From the NCBI RefSeq assembly GCF_023554995.1, contig NZ_JAMJPK010000003.1, positions 124,001 to 188,000 of the forward strand: 64,000 nucleotides of DNA, given 5' to 3'. Source of the DNA: Halomonas gemina (lineage in GTDB: Bacteria > Pseudomonadota > Gammaproteobacteria > Pseudomonadales > Halomonadaceae). Position numbers and translations under genes: made by a program. Each line of letters begins with the position of its first letter. The first letter of the stretch is position 1. The notes under the pieces were generated by a model, which saw only the letters and a list, made by a program, of their open reading frames with translations, had not been told where the DNA came from and ran no database searches. Below, piece after piece: positions 17,205 to 24,630 of this stretch.

Positions 17205-18155
17205 TCAATCGCGACGCTTCACGCCCGGCAGCACGCAGAGCATTTCATAGAGCAGCGAGGCACCCACCAGGGCGGTATTGCCGCTTGTATCGTAGGGGGG
17301 TGAGACCTCGACCAGGTCGCCTCCCACCACGTTCAGGCCCCAGGCACCGCGGACGATCTCCAGGGCCTGCTGGGCGGTCAGGCCACCCATCTCGACGGTA
17401 CCGGTGCCCGGGGCGATGGAGGGGTCGAGGCCATCGATATCGAAGGTGATGTAGACCGGCGTGTCGCCCATCTGCTCGCGCACCTCGGCCATCAGCGGCT
17501 CGAGCGACTTGTACCAGCACTCTTCGGCGGTCACCACGCGAAAGCCCTGCTCACGGCACCAGTCGAAATCTTCCGCGGCATAGCCGGTGCCGCGCAGGCC
17601 GATCTGCACCACCTTGTTCTTGGCCAGCAGCCCCTCCTCCTGGGCGCGGCGGAAGGGGGTGCCATGGGCGATGGGCTCGCCGAACATGTGGTCGTTGATG
17701 TCGGCATGGGCATCGATCTGGATCAGCCCCACCGGGCCATGCTTCTTGGCCATGGCGCGCAGGATCGGCAAGGCGATGACGTGGTCACCGCCCAGGGTCA
17801 GCGGTTTGCAGTCATGACGCAGCACCTCATCGTAGAAACCGGTGATGATGTCCACCGTCTTGAGCAGGTTGAAGGTGTTGATCGGCACATCGCCGATGTC
17901 CGCCACCTGGAGGCTGTCGTAGGGCGCCGCGCGGGTAGCCATGTTATAGGGACGCAGCATGCGCGACTCATCGCGGATCTGGCGCGGCCCGAGGCGGGTA
18001 CCCGGCCGGTTGGAGGTGGCGATATCCAGGGGGATGCCGATGAAGGCGGCATCCAGCCCTTCGGCCGTCGTCTGGGTCGGCAGGCGCATCATGGTCGCGG
18101 GCCCACCGAAGCGCGGCATCTCGTTGCCACCCAGTGGCTGGTTGAACTCACTCAT
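17205..18155 (-). CDS. gbuA: guanidinobutyrase (agmatinase-family ureohydrolase)
   Basis: Mn-dependent ureohydrolase of 316 residues. The binuclear metal ligands are GGDH (122-125), DAHAD (148-152) and DIDGLD (239-244). The N-terminus QPLGGNEMPRFGG and the stretch ATMMRLP resemble, from memory, Pseudomonas GbuA rather than SpeB, so the likely reaction is 4-guanidinobutyrate to 4-aminobutyrate plus urea. It is the first gene of the operon and has AAGGA seven bases before the ATG at 18155. A sigma-54 promoter lies about 60 bases upstream. Agmatine is the alternative substrate. Confidence 0.88.
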   Translation of the reverse strand: MSEFNQPLGGNEMPRFGGPATMMRLPTQTTAEGLDAAFIGIPLDIATSNRPGTRLGPRQIRDESRMLRPYNMATRAAPYDSLQVADIGDVPINTFNLLKTVDIITGFYDEVLRHDCKPLTLGGDHVIALPILRAMAKKHGPVGLIQIDAHADINDHMFGEPIAHGTPFRRAQEEGLLAKNKVVQIGLRGTGYAAEDFDWCREQGFRVVTAEECWYKSLEPLMAEVREQMGDTPVYITFDIDGLDPSIAPGTGTVEMGGLTAQQALEIVRGAWGLNVVGGDLVEVSPPYDTSGNTALVGASLLYEMLCVLPGVKRRD

Positions 18156-18215
18156 GTGAACGTCCTTCGGTCTTGTGGTCAGTGATGAAAGCGCCAAGCG
18201 CTCTACCTACTGAAT

Positions 18216-18231
18216 TGCATAAACCATGCCA
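18216..18231 (-). promoter_or_regulatory. sigma-54 (-24/-12) promoter of the gbuA operon
   Basis: Minus strand TGGCATGGTTTATGCA. The invariant GG of the -24 element and GC of the -12 element are twelve bases apart, start to start, exactly as in TGGCACG-N4-TTGCA. Transcription would begin near 18204, giving a leader of about 50 nt before the gbuA ATG. A sigma-54 activator gene lies directly upstream on the other strand. Confidence 0.8.
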
Positions 18232-18294
18232 CACGCGTTCATGGGGTCTGTTGCGGGCCATTGATTCATAACTGGATCGCTCACGGCCCGGGAA

Positions 18295-18331
18295 TGATGC
18301 AATAATGAATCATTGATGCATTAATGAATCG
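18295..18331. promoter_or_regulatory. tandem upstream activator repeats
   Basis: Two nearly identical 18-bp repeats, TGATGCA[A/T]TAATGAATC[A/G], start 19 bp apart at 18295 and 18314. A further inverted partial copy, TTGATTCAT, lies at 18261-18269. They sit about 65-115 bp upstream of the sigma-54 promoter, the usual place for enhancer sites, and just before the activator's own ATG, so autoregulation is also possible. Confidence 0.7.
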
Positions 18332-18343
18332 CAGGCCGCCCAG

Positions 18344-19774
18344 ATGAGCACCATCGACAGCCTTATCCTCAGGACCATCGTCGACACCGCCCATGACCAC
18401 TTCTTCGTGGTCGATGCCGACGGCAAGGTGCGCTATGTGAGTCCCAGTGCCGCCGCGGTCTATGGCATCTCCTGCGAGGACCTCCGTGCCAGCAGCGTGC
18501 AACGCCTGGAAGCCGAGGGCGTGCTGAAGCCGTCGATCAGCATGGAAGTGATGCGCACCGGCCAACCGGCGCAACTCGTTCAGCGCACCGCCACCGGCCG
18601 TCGCGTGATCGCCCAGGCGCACCCGGTCTTCGAGGAGGGCAAGCTGGTCGCCGTGGTCAGCCGTTCCATGGACCTCACCGACCTTCAGTTGCTGCAGCAG
18701 GAATACACCCTGCTGCAGCAGCGCTTCAGCGACCACCTGAAGCGCAGCCAGGCACTCGAGCAGGAGGACGCGGCACTGGAGAGTGAGCTCGACGAGCTGG
18801 AGGTGAAGAGCCCGCTGATGCGGGAGGTGGCCCTGCTGCTCCGCCGGGTGGCTCCCACGGACGCGAACGTGATGATGCTCGGCGAGTCCGGCGTCGGCAA
18901 GACGGCCTTCGCCCGCCAGCTGCATCGCTGGAGCTCACGCCGCGATGGCCCCTTCGTCGACGTCAACTGTGCCGCCATCCCGGAGAGCCTGTTCGAGGCG
19001 GAGATGTTCGGCTATCGCGCCGGGGCCTTCAGCGGCGCCGCGCCTGGGGGGCGCATCGGGCTGATCGAGCAGGCCGCCGGTGGCACGCTCTTTCTCGACG
19101 AGATCGGCGAACTGCCCCTGGGGGTGCAGACGAAGCTGCTGAAGGCCATCCAGGATGGGCGCATCTCTCGGCTGGGCGACAACCAGTCCCGTCGCGTCGA
19201 CTTCCGCCTGGTGGTCGCCACCAACCAGGACCTCAGCCGGCGCGTGGAGGAAGGCGCGTTCCGCCTGGACCTCTACTACCGGCTGAACGTCATCCCGGTC
19301 ACCCTGCCGCCACTGCGTGAACGCCGCGAGGATATACCCGGCCTGGTGGAGCGCCAGCTGAAGCGGCTCAATCGCCGCTATGGCCAGGAGAAACTGCTCG
19401 CCCGGAGCAGCTGGCAGTCGTTGATGCGCCAGGAGTGGCCCGGCAACGTGCGGGAGCTGGAGAACTGGCTGGAGCGGGCCTGGCTATCCAGCGATGACGT
19501 CATTCATGATGACACGCCTCACCCGGCCCACCCTGCCGCAGCGACCCCGCACGCCGACGCCGCTGACGCAGGTTTTCCAGGCTCCACCTCCTCGGTTCTC
19601 CACGAGGAAGAAGGCCTCAAGGAGGCCCTGAGCCGCACTGAGCGCTCCATCCTGGCCGAGCTCTGCGCGTCTCTCCCCTCGACCTATGCCATCGCCGAAC
19701 GGCTCGGCATCAGCCAGCCCAGCGTCGTCAGGAAGCTCAAGCAGCATGGCCTGCGCATCCAGCGAGGATCATGA
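18344..19774 (+). CDS. PAS-containing sigma-54-dependent transcriptional activator
   Basis: Enhancer-binding protein of 476 residues. An N-terminal PAS sensor domain (about 10-115) is followed by a short coiled coil, an AAA+ domain (about 155-385) and a C-terminal helix-turn-helix (about 440-472: STYAIAERLGISQPSVVRKL). Walker A is GESGVGKT (180-187) and Walker B FLDEIGELPL. The sigma-54 contact loop reads GAFSGA (227-232) instead of GAFTGA, a conservative Thr-to-Ser change. There is no receiver domain, so control is by a small ligand bound to PAS, perhaps an arginine catabolite. It is divergent from the gbuA operon and very probably activates it. The start ATG has only a weak AGG upstream. 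Confidence 0.9.
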   Translation: MSTIDSLILRTIVDTAHDHFFVVDADGKVRYVSPSAAAVYGISCEDLRASSVQRLEAEGVLKPSISMEVMRTGQPAQLVQRTATGRRVIAQAHPVFEEGKLVAVVSRSMDLTDLQLLQQEYTLLQQRFSDHLKRSQALEQEDAALESELDELEVKSPLMREVALLLRRVAPTDANVMMLGESGVGKTAFARQLHRWSSRRDGPFVDVNCAAIPESLFEAEMFGYRAGAFSGAAPGGRIGLIEQAAGGTLFLDEIGELPLGVQTKLLKAIQDGRISRLGDNQSRRVDFRLVVATNQDLSRRVEEGAFRLDLYYRLNVIPVTLPPLRERREDIPGLVERQLKRLNRRYGQEKLLARSSWQSLMRQEWPGNVRELENWLERAWLSSDDVIHDDTPHPAHPAAATPHADAADAGFPGSTSSVLHEEEGLKEALSRTERSILAELCASLPSTYAIAERLGISQPSVVRKLKQHGLRIQRGS

Positions 19775-19823
19775 CAACAGCGAGACAGCCCCCGCGGAAG
19801 CTGGCGCCACCCTCCTTTCCTCC

Positions 19824-21833
19824 TCAGAAGGTATAGTCGACACCCACCCAGAGGCTGCGGCCCGGCTCGTTCAGGGGCAGGTCCAGGCTCTGCGGGTCCT
19901 CGGCAAGGAAGGGATCGCTGGCGCTGCGGTTGCGGTTGAGGAAGTCGCTGTAGGTCTTGTCGAGCAGGTTGCTGACCCCGGCGCGCAGGGTCATGGCCTG
20001 CCAGTGCCAGGCCGCCTCGGCATCCAGCACCACATAGCCCGAGGTGGCCACCTCGTCCGGCCCCAGACGGTCCTGGGCGTCGGAGAAACGGGCCGTCAGC
20101 CCGGCCTCCCAGGCCTCGCGCACATGGAACTGCGAGAGCTGGCCGCGAAGCGGGGCAATATCCGCCAGGGCCCCGCCGTCATCCAGGTTGTCGCCGCGCA
20201 CCCAGCTCAGCTGGCCGCGCGTCTCCCAATGATGGGCCCAGCGCAGGTCGCCGGAGAGCTCCACGCCGTAGAGGGTGGCGTCGATATTGCGGTAGACGCT
20301 GACGCCATCCAGCGTGTCGCGGAAGATATAGTCGTCGACGCGGTCGGCGAAGGCCGCCACCTCGAAGCCGCCACTGGCCAGTCGCCGCTCCAGCCCCAGG
20401 TCCAGCTGATGGTGGACCTCGGGGTCGAGGCGGGGGTTGCCCACCCAGTCGCCCTTGGCGAAGTAGCGCTCGGTGGCGTCGGCATCGCGCTCGGCACGGC
20501 TCAGGCTGGCGTAGAGGGTGTCGGTGTCGTTGAGGCGCTGCTCGCCGCGCAGGAAGCCGCCCACCAGCCAGGCCTCATGGTCCAGGTCGCCCGCCACGCC
20601 ATACTCGCGGCGGTAGAGGTCGGCCGCTACCACACCGGTGTCGCTGGCCTGGTCGGCGGCAGTGGCGCTGGCCTCGGAGTAATCCAGGCGCAGGCCACCG
20701 CTCAGGGTGGTGCGCTCGCCCAGGTAGTGATCCAGTTCGGCGAACACCCCGGACTGGCGGGTGGTCACGTCCGGCCAGGAGAGGAAGGCCACCTTGTCGG
20801 CGGTGTCGTTGATGATCCGCGCGTCGCGCACGTTCTGCAGCACATTGACCCCGAAGCGCAGGTCGCTATTGGCCAACTGCTGCACGGCCATGCTCTTCCA
20901 GGTGAGGGTGTCGGACTCGGTGGGCGAGCGCATCTTCATCATCGGCGCGTCGCGCAGCGAGGTGTTGTCCATCACATGGTCGATGGTGGTGAACTGCAGG
21001 CGGTTCTCCACCCGCAGGGTGTCGGAGAAGGCGTGGTCGAGGCGGGCCCGCAGGGTATCGTTGTCGCTCTCCGGGGAGTCCATGCCGGCCCCGGCGAACT
21101 TGACGTCGCGTTCACGCACGCCCTCGTAGCCGAACGCCAGCTCGGTGTCGGCCGTTGGCGTGAAGCCCAGGGTGAGGCCACCGCTGGTGGTCTCGAAGCC
21201 GCTGTGGATGCGCCTGCCGTCGCCATCCTCGTAGTCGTTGGCCTGCTGGCGCTCGCCGAACAGCCGCCAGTAGCCGTTCTCGTTACCGGCCACCAGGTTG
21301 GCGTAGAGGCCAGCGCGCTCGCCGTTGTCGTCGTAGCTCGCCCCAACGCTGCCCTGCTGCTGGACGTCGCGGCCATCGAAGTCCGGCGCGGTGCGCTCGA
21401 AGAGCACGGTGCCCCCACTGCCGCCGGCACCGTGCTGCAGGGTGGTCACGCCCTTGCTCACCGTCACCCGGTCGAAGCTGTGCAGCGGCGCATAGGCGGT
21501 GGGTGGATCCATGCGGTTGGGACAACCGCCGAAGACGTAACCCCCGTCCACCAGGATATTCAGCGCATTGCCTTGCTGGCCACGAATCACCGGGTCGAGG
21601 CCGTGCCCGCCCATGCGCACCGCCTCGATACCGTTGATCCGGCGCAACCATTCGCCGGCATCGGCCGCCGGCGCGGGAGACTGCCGGGGCGTGATCGAGA
21701 GCTCACCGGGCACGCCGGCGCTCCCCTCGATGATCATGGTGGCGAGGATCTCGGTTTCGGCCTGGGCGGTACCGGCCCAGGCGGCGGCAATGCAGGCCAC
21801 CACCGGCAGGCGACGAAGGATTGGCATGGTCAT
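19824..21833 (-). CDS. oprC: TonB-dependent copper receptor (OprC/NosA type)
   Basis: Outer-membrane receptor of 669 residues: signal peptide (1-25), plug domain (about 40-150) and a 22-strand barrel ending in aromatic VDYTF. The plug contains CPNRMDPPTAYAP, the CxxxM motif (C104, M108), and the barrel has an HxM (H286, M288). Published work on Pseudomonas OprC identifies a CxxxM-HxM set as the copper ligands, and the spacing here is similar. Predicted role: high-affinity copper uptake into the periplasm, for example for nitrous-oxide reductase or oxidases. It lies downstream of an ANR-type regulator on the same strand with a 120-base gap. Confidence 0.87.
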   Translation of the reverse strand: MTMPILRRLPVVACIAAAWAGTAQAETEILATMIIEGSAGVPGELSITPRQSPAPAADAGEWLRRINGIEAVRMGGHGLDPVIRGQQGNALNILVDGGYVFGGCPNRMDPPTAYAPLHSFDRVTVSKGVTTLQHGAGGSGGTVLFERTAPDFDGRDVQQQGSVGASYDDNGERAGLYANLVAGNENGYWRLFGERQQANDYEDGDGRRIHSGFETTSGGLTLGFTPTADTELAFGYEGVRERDVKFAGAGMDSPESDNDTLRARLDHAFSDTLRVENRLQFTTIDHVMDNTSLRDAPMMKMRSPTESDTLTWKSMAVQQLANSDLRFGVNVLQNVRDARIINDTADKVAFLSWPDVTTRQSGVFAELDHYLGERTTLSGGLRLDYSEASATAADQASDTGVVAADLYRREYGVAGDLDHEAWLVGGFLRGEQRLNDTDTLYASLSRAERDADATERYFAKGDWVGNPRLDPEVHHQLDLGLERRLASGGFEVAAFADRVDDYIFRDTLDGVSVYRNIDATLYGVELSGDLRWAHHWETRGQLSWVRGDNLDDGGALADIAPLRGQLSQFHVREAWEAGLTARFSDAQDRLGPDEVATSGYVVLDAEAAWHWQAMTLRAGVSNLLDKTYSDFLNRNRSASDPFLAEDPQSLDLPLNEPGRSLWVGVDYTF

Positions 21834-21954
21834 GGTCCCGTGCTCTTTCGAATCAGTTTATAAGGCACGGGAATATTAAATCGGGATGAAATGACCAGGA
21901 ATGGGTCAGGATGCCGCATGGGCCATGAACACCCCCGAGGCGAATTCCCCTCGT

Positions 21955-22704
21955 TCAGCGCCGGCTCTCGCCCTGCTCGGCCAGGGCCTCCAGGGCCGGC
22001 AGGTCCAGCAGGGTCATCTCGCGCCCGCTCACCTGGAGCAGGCCATGCCGCTGGAAGCGGCTCATCAGGCGGCTGACGGTCTCCAATGCCAGCCCCAGGA
22101 AGCTACCGATATCGGCCCGCGACATGGCCAGCTGGAAACCATAGGGCGAATAACCCCGGGCGGCATGGCGCTCGGACATCCCGAGCAGGAAGCTTGCCAT
22201 GCGCCGCTCCGCGGTGGCGAAGGCGAGCAGGCAGTGTAGGCGCTGGTCGCGATGCAGCTCCTGGCTCATGCAGCGGTAGAGCGCGCCGCGCAGGGCCGGC
22301 AGCCGATCACCCAGCGCCTCCAGCGAGCCGAACGGCAGCTCGCAGACGAAGCTGCTCTCCAGCGCCACCACGCTGGTCGGGTGGACCGCCTCGCCGACCG
22401 CGTCCAGCCCCACCACCTCACTGGGCAGCAGGAAATGGGTCACGTGCTCGCGGTGCCCAGCATCGGCCACCACCTGCTTGAAGCTGCCCGAGCGCACCAC
22501 GTAAAGACTGGTGAAGGGTTCCCCTTGACGCACCAGCGGCGCCCCACGCTTGAGCGGTCGGGGCCGGAGGATGATGGCATCGAAGCGCTCGAGATCCTCG
22601 TAAGCCAGCCCCAGCGGCAGGCAGTGCGAACAGAGGCTGCAGCCCTGACAGTGCGACACCTGGCCCGACGGCATCGCCGAATGGCCAGTGAGATGGTGGG
22701 TCAT
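21955..22704 (-). CDS. anr: FNR/ANR-type oxygen-sensing transcription regulator
   Basis: CRP/FNR-family regulator of 249 residues. The N-terminal cluster has C19, C22 and C28 with the FNR spacing (C-x2-C-x5-C), an extra C25, and a fourth conserved cysteine at 121 (SSFVCELPF). These are the ligands of an oxygen-labile 4Fe-4S cluster. The recognition helix region ADIGSFLGLALETVSRLMSRF is of the FNR type (quoted as ADIGSFLGLALETVSRL), so the expected site is TTGAT-N4-ATCAA. AGGGAG precedes the ATG by about seven bases. A perfect FNR box is found 1.8 kb away, before the second porin. Confidence 0.92.
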   Translation of the reverse strand: MTHHLTGHSAMPSGQVSHCQGCSLCSHCLPLGLAYEDLERFDAIILRPRPLKRGAPLVRQGEPFTSLYVVRSGSFKQVVADAGHREHVTHFLLPSEVVGLDAVGEAVHPTSVVALESSFVCELPFGSLEALGDRLPALRGALYRCMSQELHRDQRLHCLLAFATAERRMASFLLGMSERHAARGYSPYGFQLAMSRADIGSFLGLALETVSRLMSRFQRHGLLQVSGREMTLLDLPALEALAEQGESRR

Positions 22705-22774
22705 GGCGAACTCCCTGTTCCTTGCCGTCCGGATCGTTCAATGCTCGGCACGACCCCGCGGTGCCGAAGTGGCC

Positions 22775-22788
22775 TTGAGTCTCGTCAA
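22775..22788. promoter_or_regulatory. imperfect FNR/ANR box upstream of anr
   Basis: TTGAGTCTCGTCAA differs from TTGAT-N4-ATCAA at two symmetrical positions. It lies 71-84 bases before the anr ATG, where autoregulation would be expected. Weak evidence on its own. Confidence 0.35.
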
Positions 22789-22985
22789 GCGTAGTTCAGG
22801 AAGCGGTGGCACAAAATGACGAGGTCCGTTCCGGTATCTCCCTCGGGGGTGCAGGAACACCAGCGATGCCGCCAGAGCGCCGGAAAGCATGACCTCAGCG
22901 GACCTTACAGAAAGGTTCCTCATCCTTTTGTCGTAAAAATGACATGTCCGATTGTCAGCCCCGGGTAAGGTCGTTATGTTTGACC

Positions 22986-23035
22986 TGACGTTAACGTCAA
23001 CTTACATGCACAAAAAGATTACGTTTACGTCAAGG
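22986..23035. promoter_or_regulatory. two palindromic operators upstream of the first porin
   Basis: The first site is a perfect 14-bp palindrome, TGACGTTAACGTCA (22986-22999). The second is ACGTTTACGT (23021-23030) followed by CAAGG. Their centres are 33 bp apart, about three helical turns. Both resemble the ACGT-N2-ACGT core reported for LiuR, a MerR-type regulator of branched-chain and fatty-acid catabolism. A possible promoter, TTGACC at 22980-22985 and TACATG at 23003-23008, encloses the first palindrome. The rest of the 390-base gap (22705-23094) shows no gene. Confidence 0.55.
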
Positions 23036-23094
23036 TCACTACAATAAACGAGCTGCCCACCTGCAGGGGCAGGAACGCATCGAAGGAACCGCAA

Positions 23095-24246
23095 GTGACA
23101 ATTCAAACACGCCTCAAGCAGACCGCCATCTTCTCCGCCAGCGCCCTGGCCCTCGCCGTGGCCAGCGCTTCCCATGCCGTCGATTTCGAAGTAGCTGACA
23201 CCAAGGCCAGCGTCTATGGCTACGCCAAGCTCGATATCATCTACGACGTGGATGCCGATCTGGGCAACTCCATCGGCCACGGCAAGATCGCCCTGGACGA
23301 TGAGCCGAGCCAGGATGGCCACTTCAATATGCACGCCTACCAGAGCCGTATCGGCTTCAAGACCAGCACCCCGGTCTCGGGCAGCGATCTGGTGACCCAG
23401 ATCGAGGGCGACTTCTATGGCAGCGGCGGGGGTTCTTTCCGTCTACGTCATGCCTATGGCTCCTGGAACGGCATTCTGGCCGGCCAGTACTGGACCAACT
23501 TCTACGGCTTCGTGGCCGGCACCCCGACCATCGACTTCACCGGCCCTCCCGGCGTTGGTAACCAGGCCCGTCAGCCGCAGCTGCGCTATACCGCCGGCAA
23601 CTTCTCCATGGCCATCGAGGATCCGGATACGCTGGGCGGTTCTGAAGACACCATCAACGCCACTCAGGTGAGCGAGGATGTGGCCAAGAGCAGCATGCCA
23701 GACCTGACTGCCCGCTATACCGACACCTCTGGCCCCTTCAAGTACTCCGCCTCCGCCGTGCTGCGCCGGCTCGAATACGATGCCGAAGGCGACCCCACTG
23801 CCACCGTTGACGACGACTCCACCTTCGGCTGGGGCATGGCACTTGAGGCGGCCATGGCAGTAAGCCCGGCGCTGACCCTGCGTGCCGGTGTGACCCACGG
23901 CGATGGCATCGGCGGCTACCAGAACGTCAGCCCCCAGAGCTCTCCGGCCTACCTGGCAAGTAATGGCGACCTCGAGACCCTGGAGAGCACCGGCGGCACC
24001 ATCGGCGCCAGCCTCAAGGCCGGCCCGGGTGCCATCAACGCTTCCTATAACGTCGCCACCGTCGACCTGGACGACGAGGAAATTTCTGGCACTGACACTC
24101 ACGAAACAGCCTATCTGAACTACATCTGGTCGCCGGCTGAGCGCATCAGCTACGGCATCGAGGCCAGCTGGGCCAGCAAAGAGACCTCAGACGATAAAGA
24201 GGGCGATGCCACTCGCATCCAGGGCATGGTGATGTACAGCTTCTAA
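23095..24246 (+). CDS. DcaP-like outer-membrane porin (first paralogue)
   Basis: Outer-membrane barrel protein of 383 residues with a cleavable signal (about 1-28, ending SASHA) and a C-terminal MYSF typical for barrel assembly. ASVYGYAKLDIIYD after the signal and LRHAYGSWNGILAGQYW resemble DcaP-family trimeric porins that pass negatively charged solutes. The long N-terminal coiled coil of Acinetobacter DcaP is absent. The start is GTG with AAGGA seven bases before. A second paralogue lies 385 bases downstream. The operators in front suggest control by an acyl-CoA-type regulator. A strong terminator follows. Confidence 0.82.
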   Translation: MTIQTRLKQTAIFSASALALAVASASHAVDFEVADTKASVYGYAKLDIIYDVDADLGNSIGHGKIALDDEPSQDGHFNMHAYQSRIGFKTSTPVSGSDLVTQIEGDFYGSGGGSFRLRHAYGSWNGILAGQYWTNFYGFVAGTPTIDFTGPPGVGNQARQPQLRYTAGNFSMAIEDPDTLGGSEDTINATQVSEDVAKSSMPDLTARYTDTSGPFKYSASAVLRRLEYDAEGDPTATVDDDSTFGWGMALEAAMAVSPALTLRAGVTHGDGIGGYQNVSPQSSPAYLASNGDLETLESTGGTIGASLKAGPGAINASYNVATVDLDDEEISGTDTHETAYLNYIWSPAERISYGIEASWASKETSDDKEGDATRIQGMVMYSF

Positions 24247-24326
24247 GCCGACCCGATGGCGGGGACCGCCCCGCCATCATTGCGATAGCGCTTTACGACA
24301 CAAGCAACTGAATATTCGATCCTTGC

Positions 24327-24354
24327 GCCCCGGCCACTCGGCCGGGGCTTTTTT
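24327..24354 (+). terminator. rho-independent terminator of the first porin
   Basis: A 9-bp perfect stem GCCCCGGCC/GGCCGGGGC with an ACTC loop is followed by six T. It lies 80 bases after the porin stop. Confidence 0.93.
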
Positions 24355-24465
24355 GTGAGCAGTGGCCATTCCCTGACATGGCACAGGGCATTAATGCCTG
24401 CTTAATCGAACAAGTTGATCGATCATGCTGATTACGTACGCCAAAAAGACAGATCTTTCCATTCA

Positions 24466-24479
24466 TTGATCGAAATCAA
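24466..24479. promoter_or_regulatory. perfect FNR/ANR box upstream of the second porin
   Basis: TTGATCGAAATCAA is an exact match to TTGAT-N4-ATCAA. It lies 152 bases before the ATG of the second porin, and a gene for a matching ANR-type regulator is 1.8 kb upstream. No clear -10 is visible at the standard class II distance; GATAGT near 24518 would place the box near -60. Nothing else is recognised in the 24355-24630 gap except two tandem CCAGGGAA units near 24568. Confidence 0.7.
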
Positions 24480-24630
24480 GCTTTTTCTTCCATAACCGCA
24501 TGGGCCGGGAGTGCCGAGATAGTTAGCATGGCACCCATCGGCGCCACCGGGATCACCAGGGAACCAGGGAACCAGGGGCGCCGCCGCACCTCCTCCGCTA
24601 CGGCGGCGAACCCGCAGAAGGAAAAGCCCC

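Noticed and set aside
19686..21863. A 725-codon Val/Gly/His-rich plus-strand frame opposite the copper receptor
   Set aside because: It overlaps the end of the sigma-54 activator gene and complements a convincing TonB-dependent receptor.
24530..24545. TGGCACCCATCGGCGC as a sigma-54 promoter before the second porin
   Set aside because: The -24 element fits but the -12 GC is at the wrong distance.
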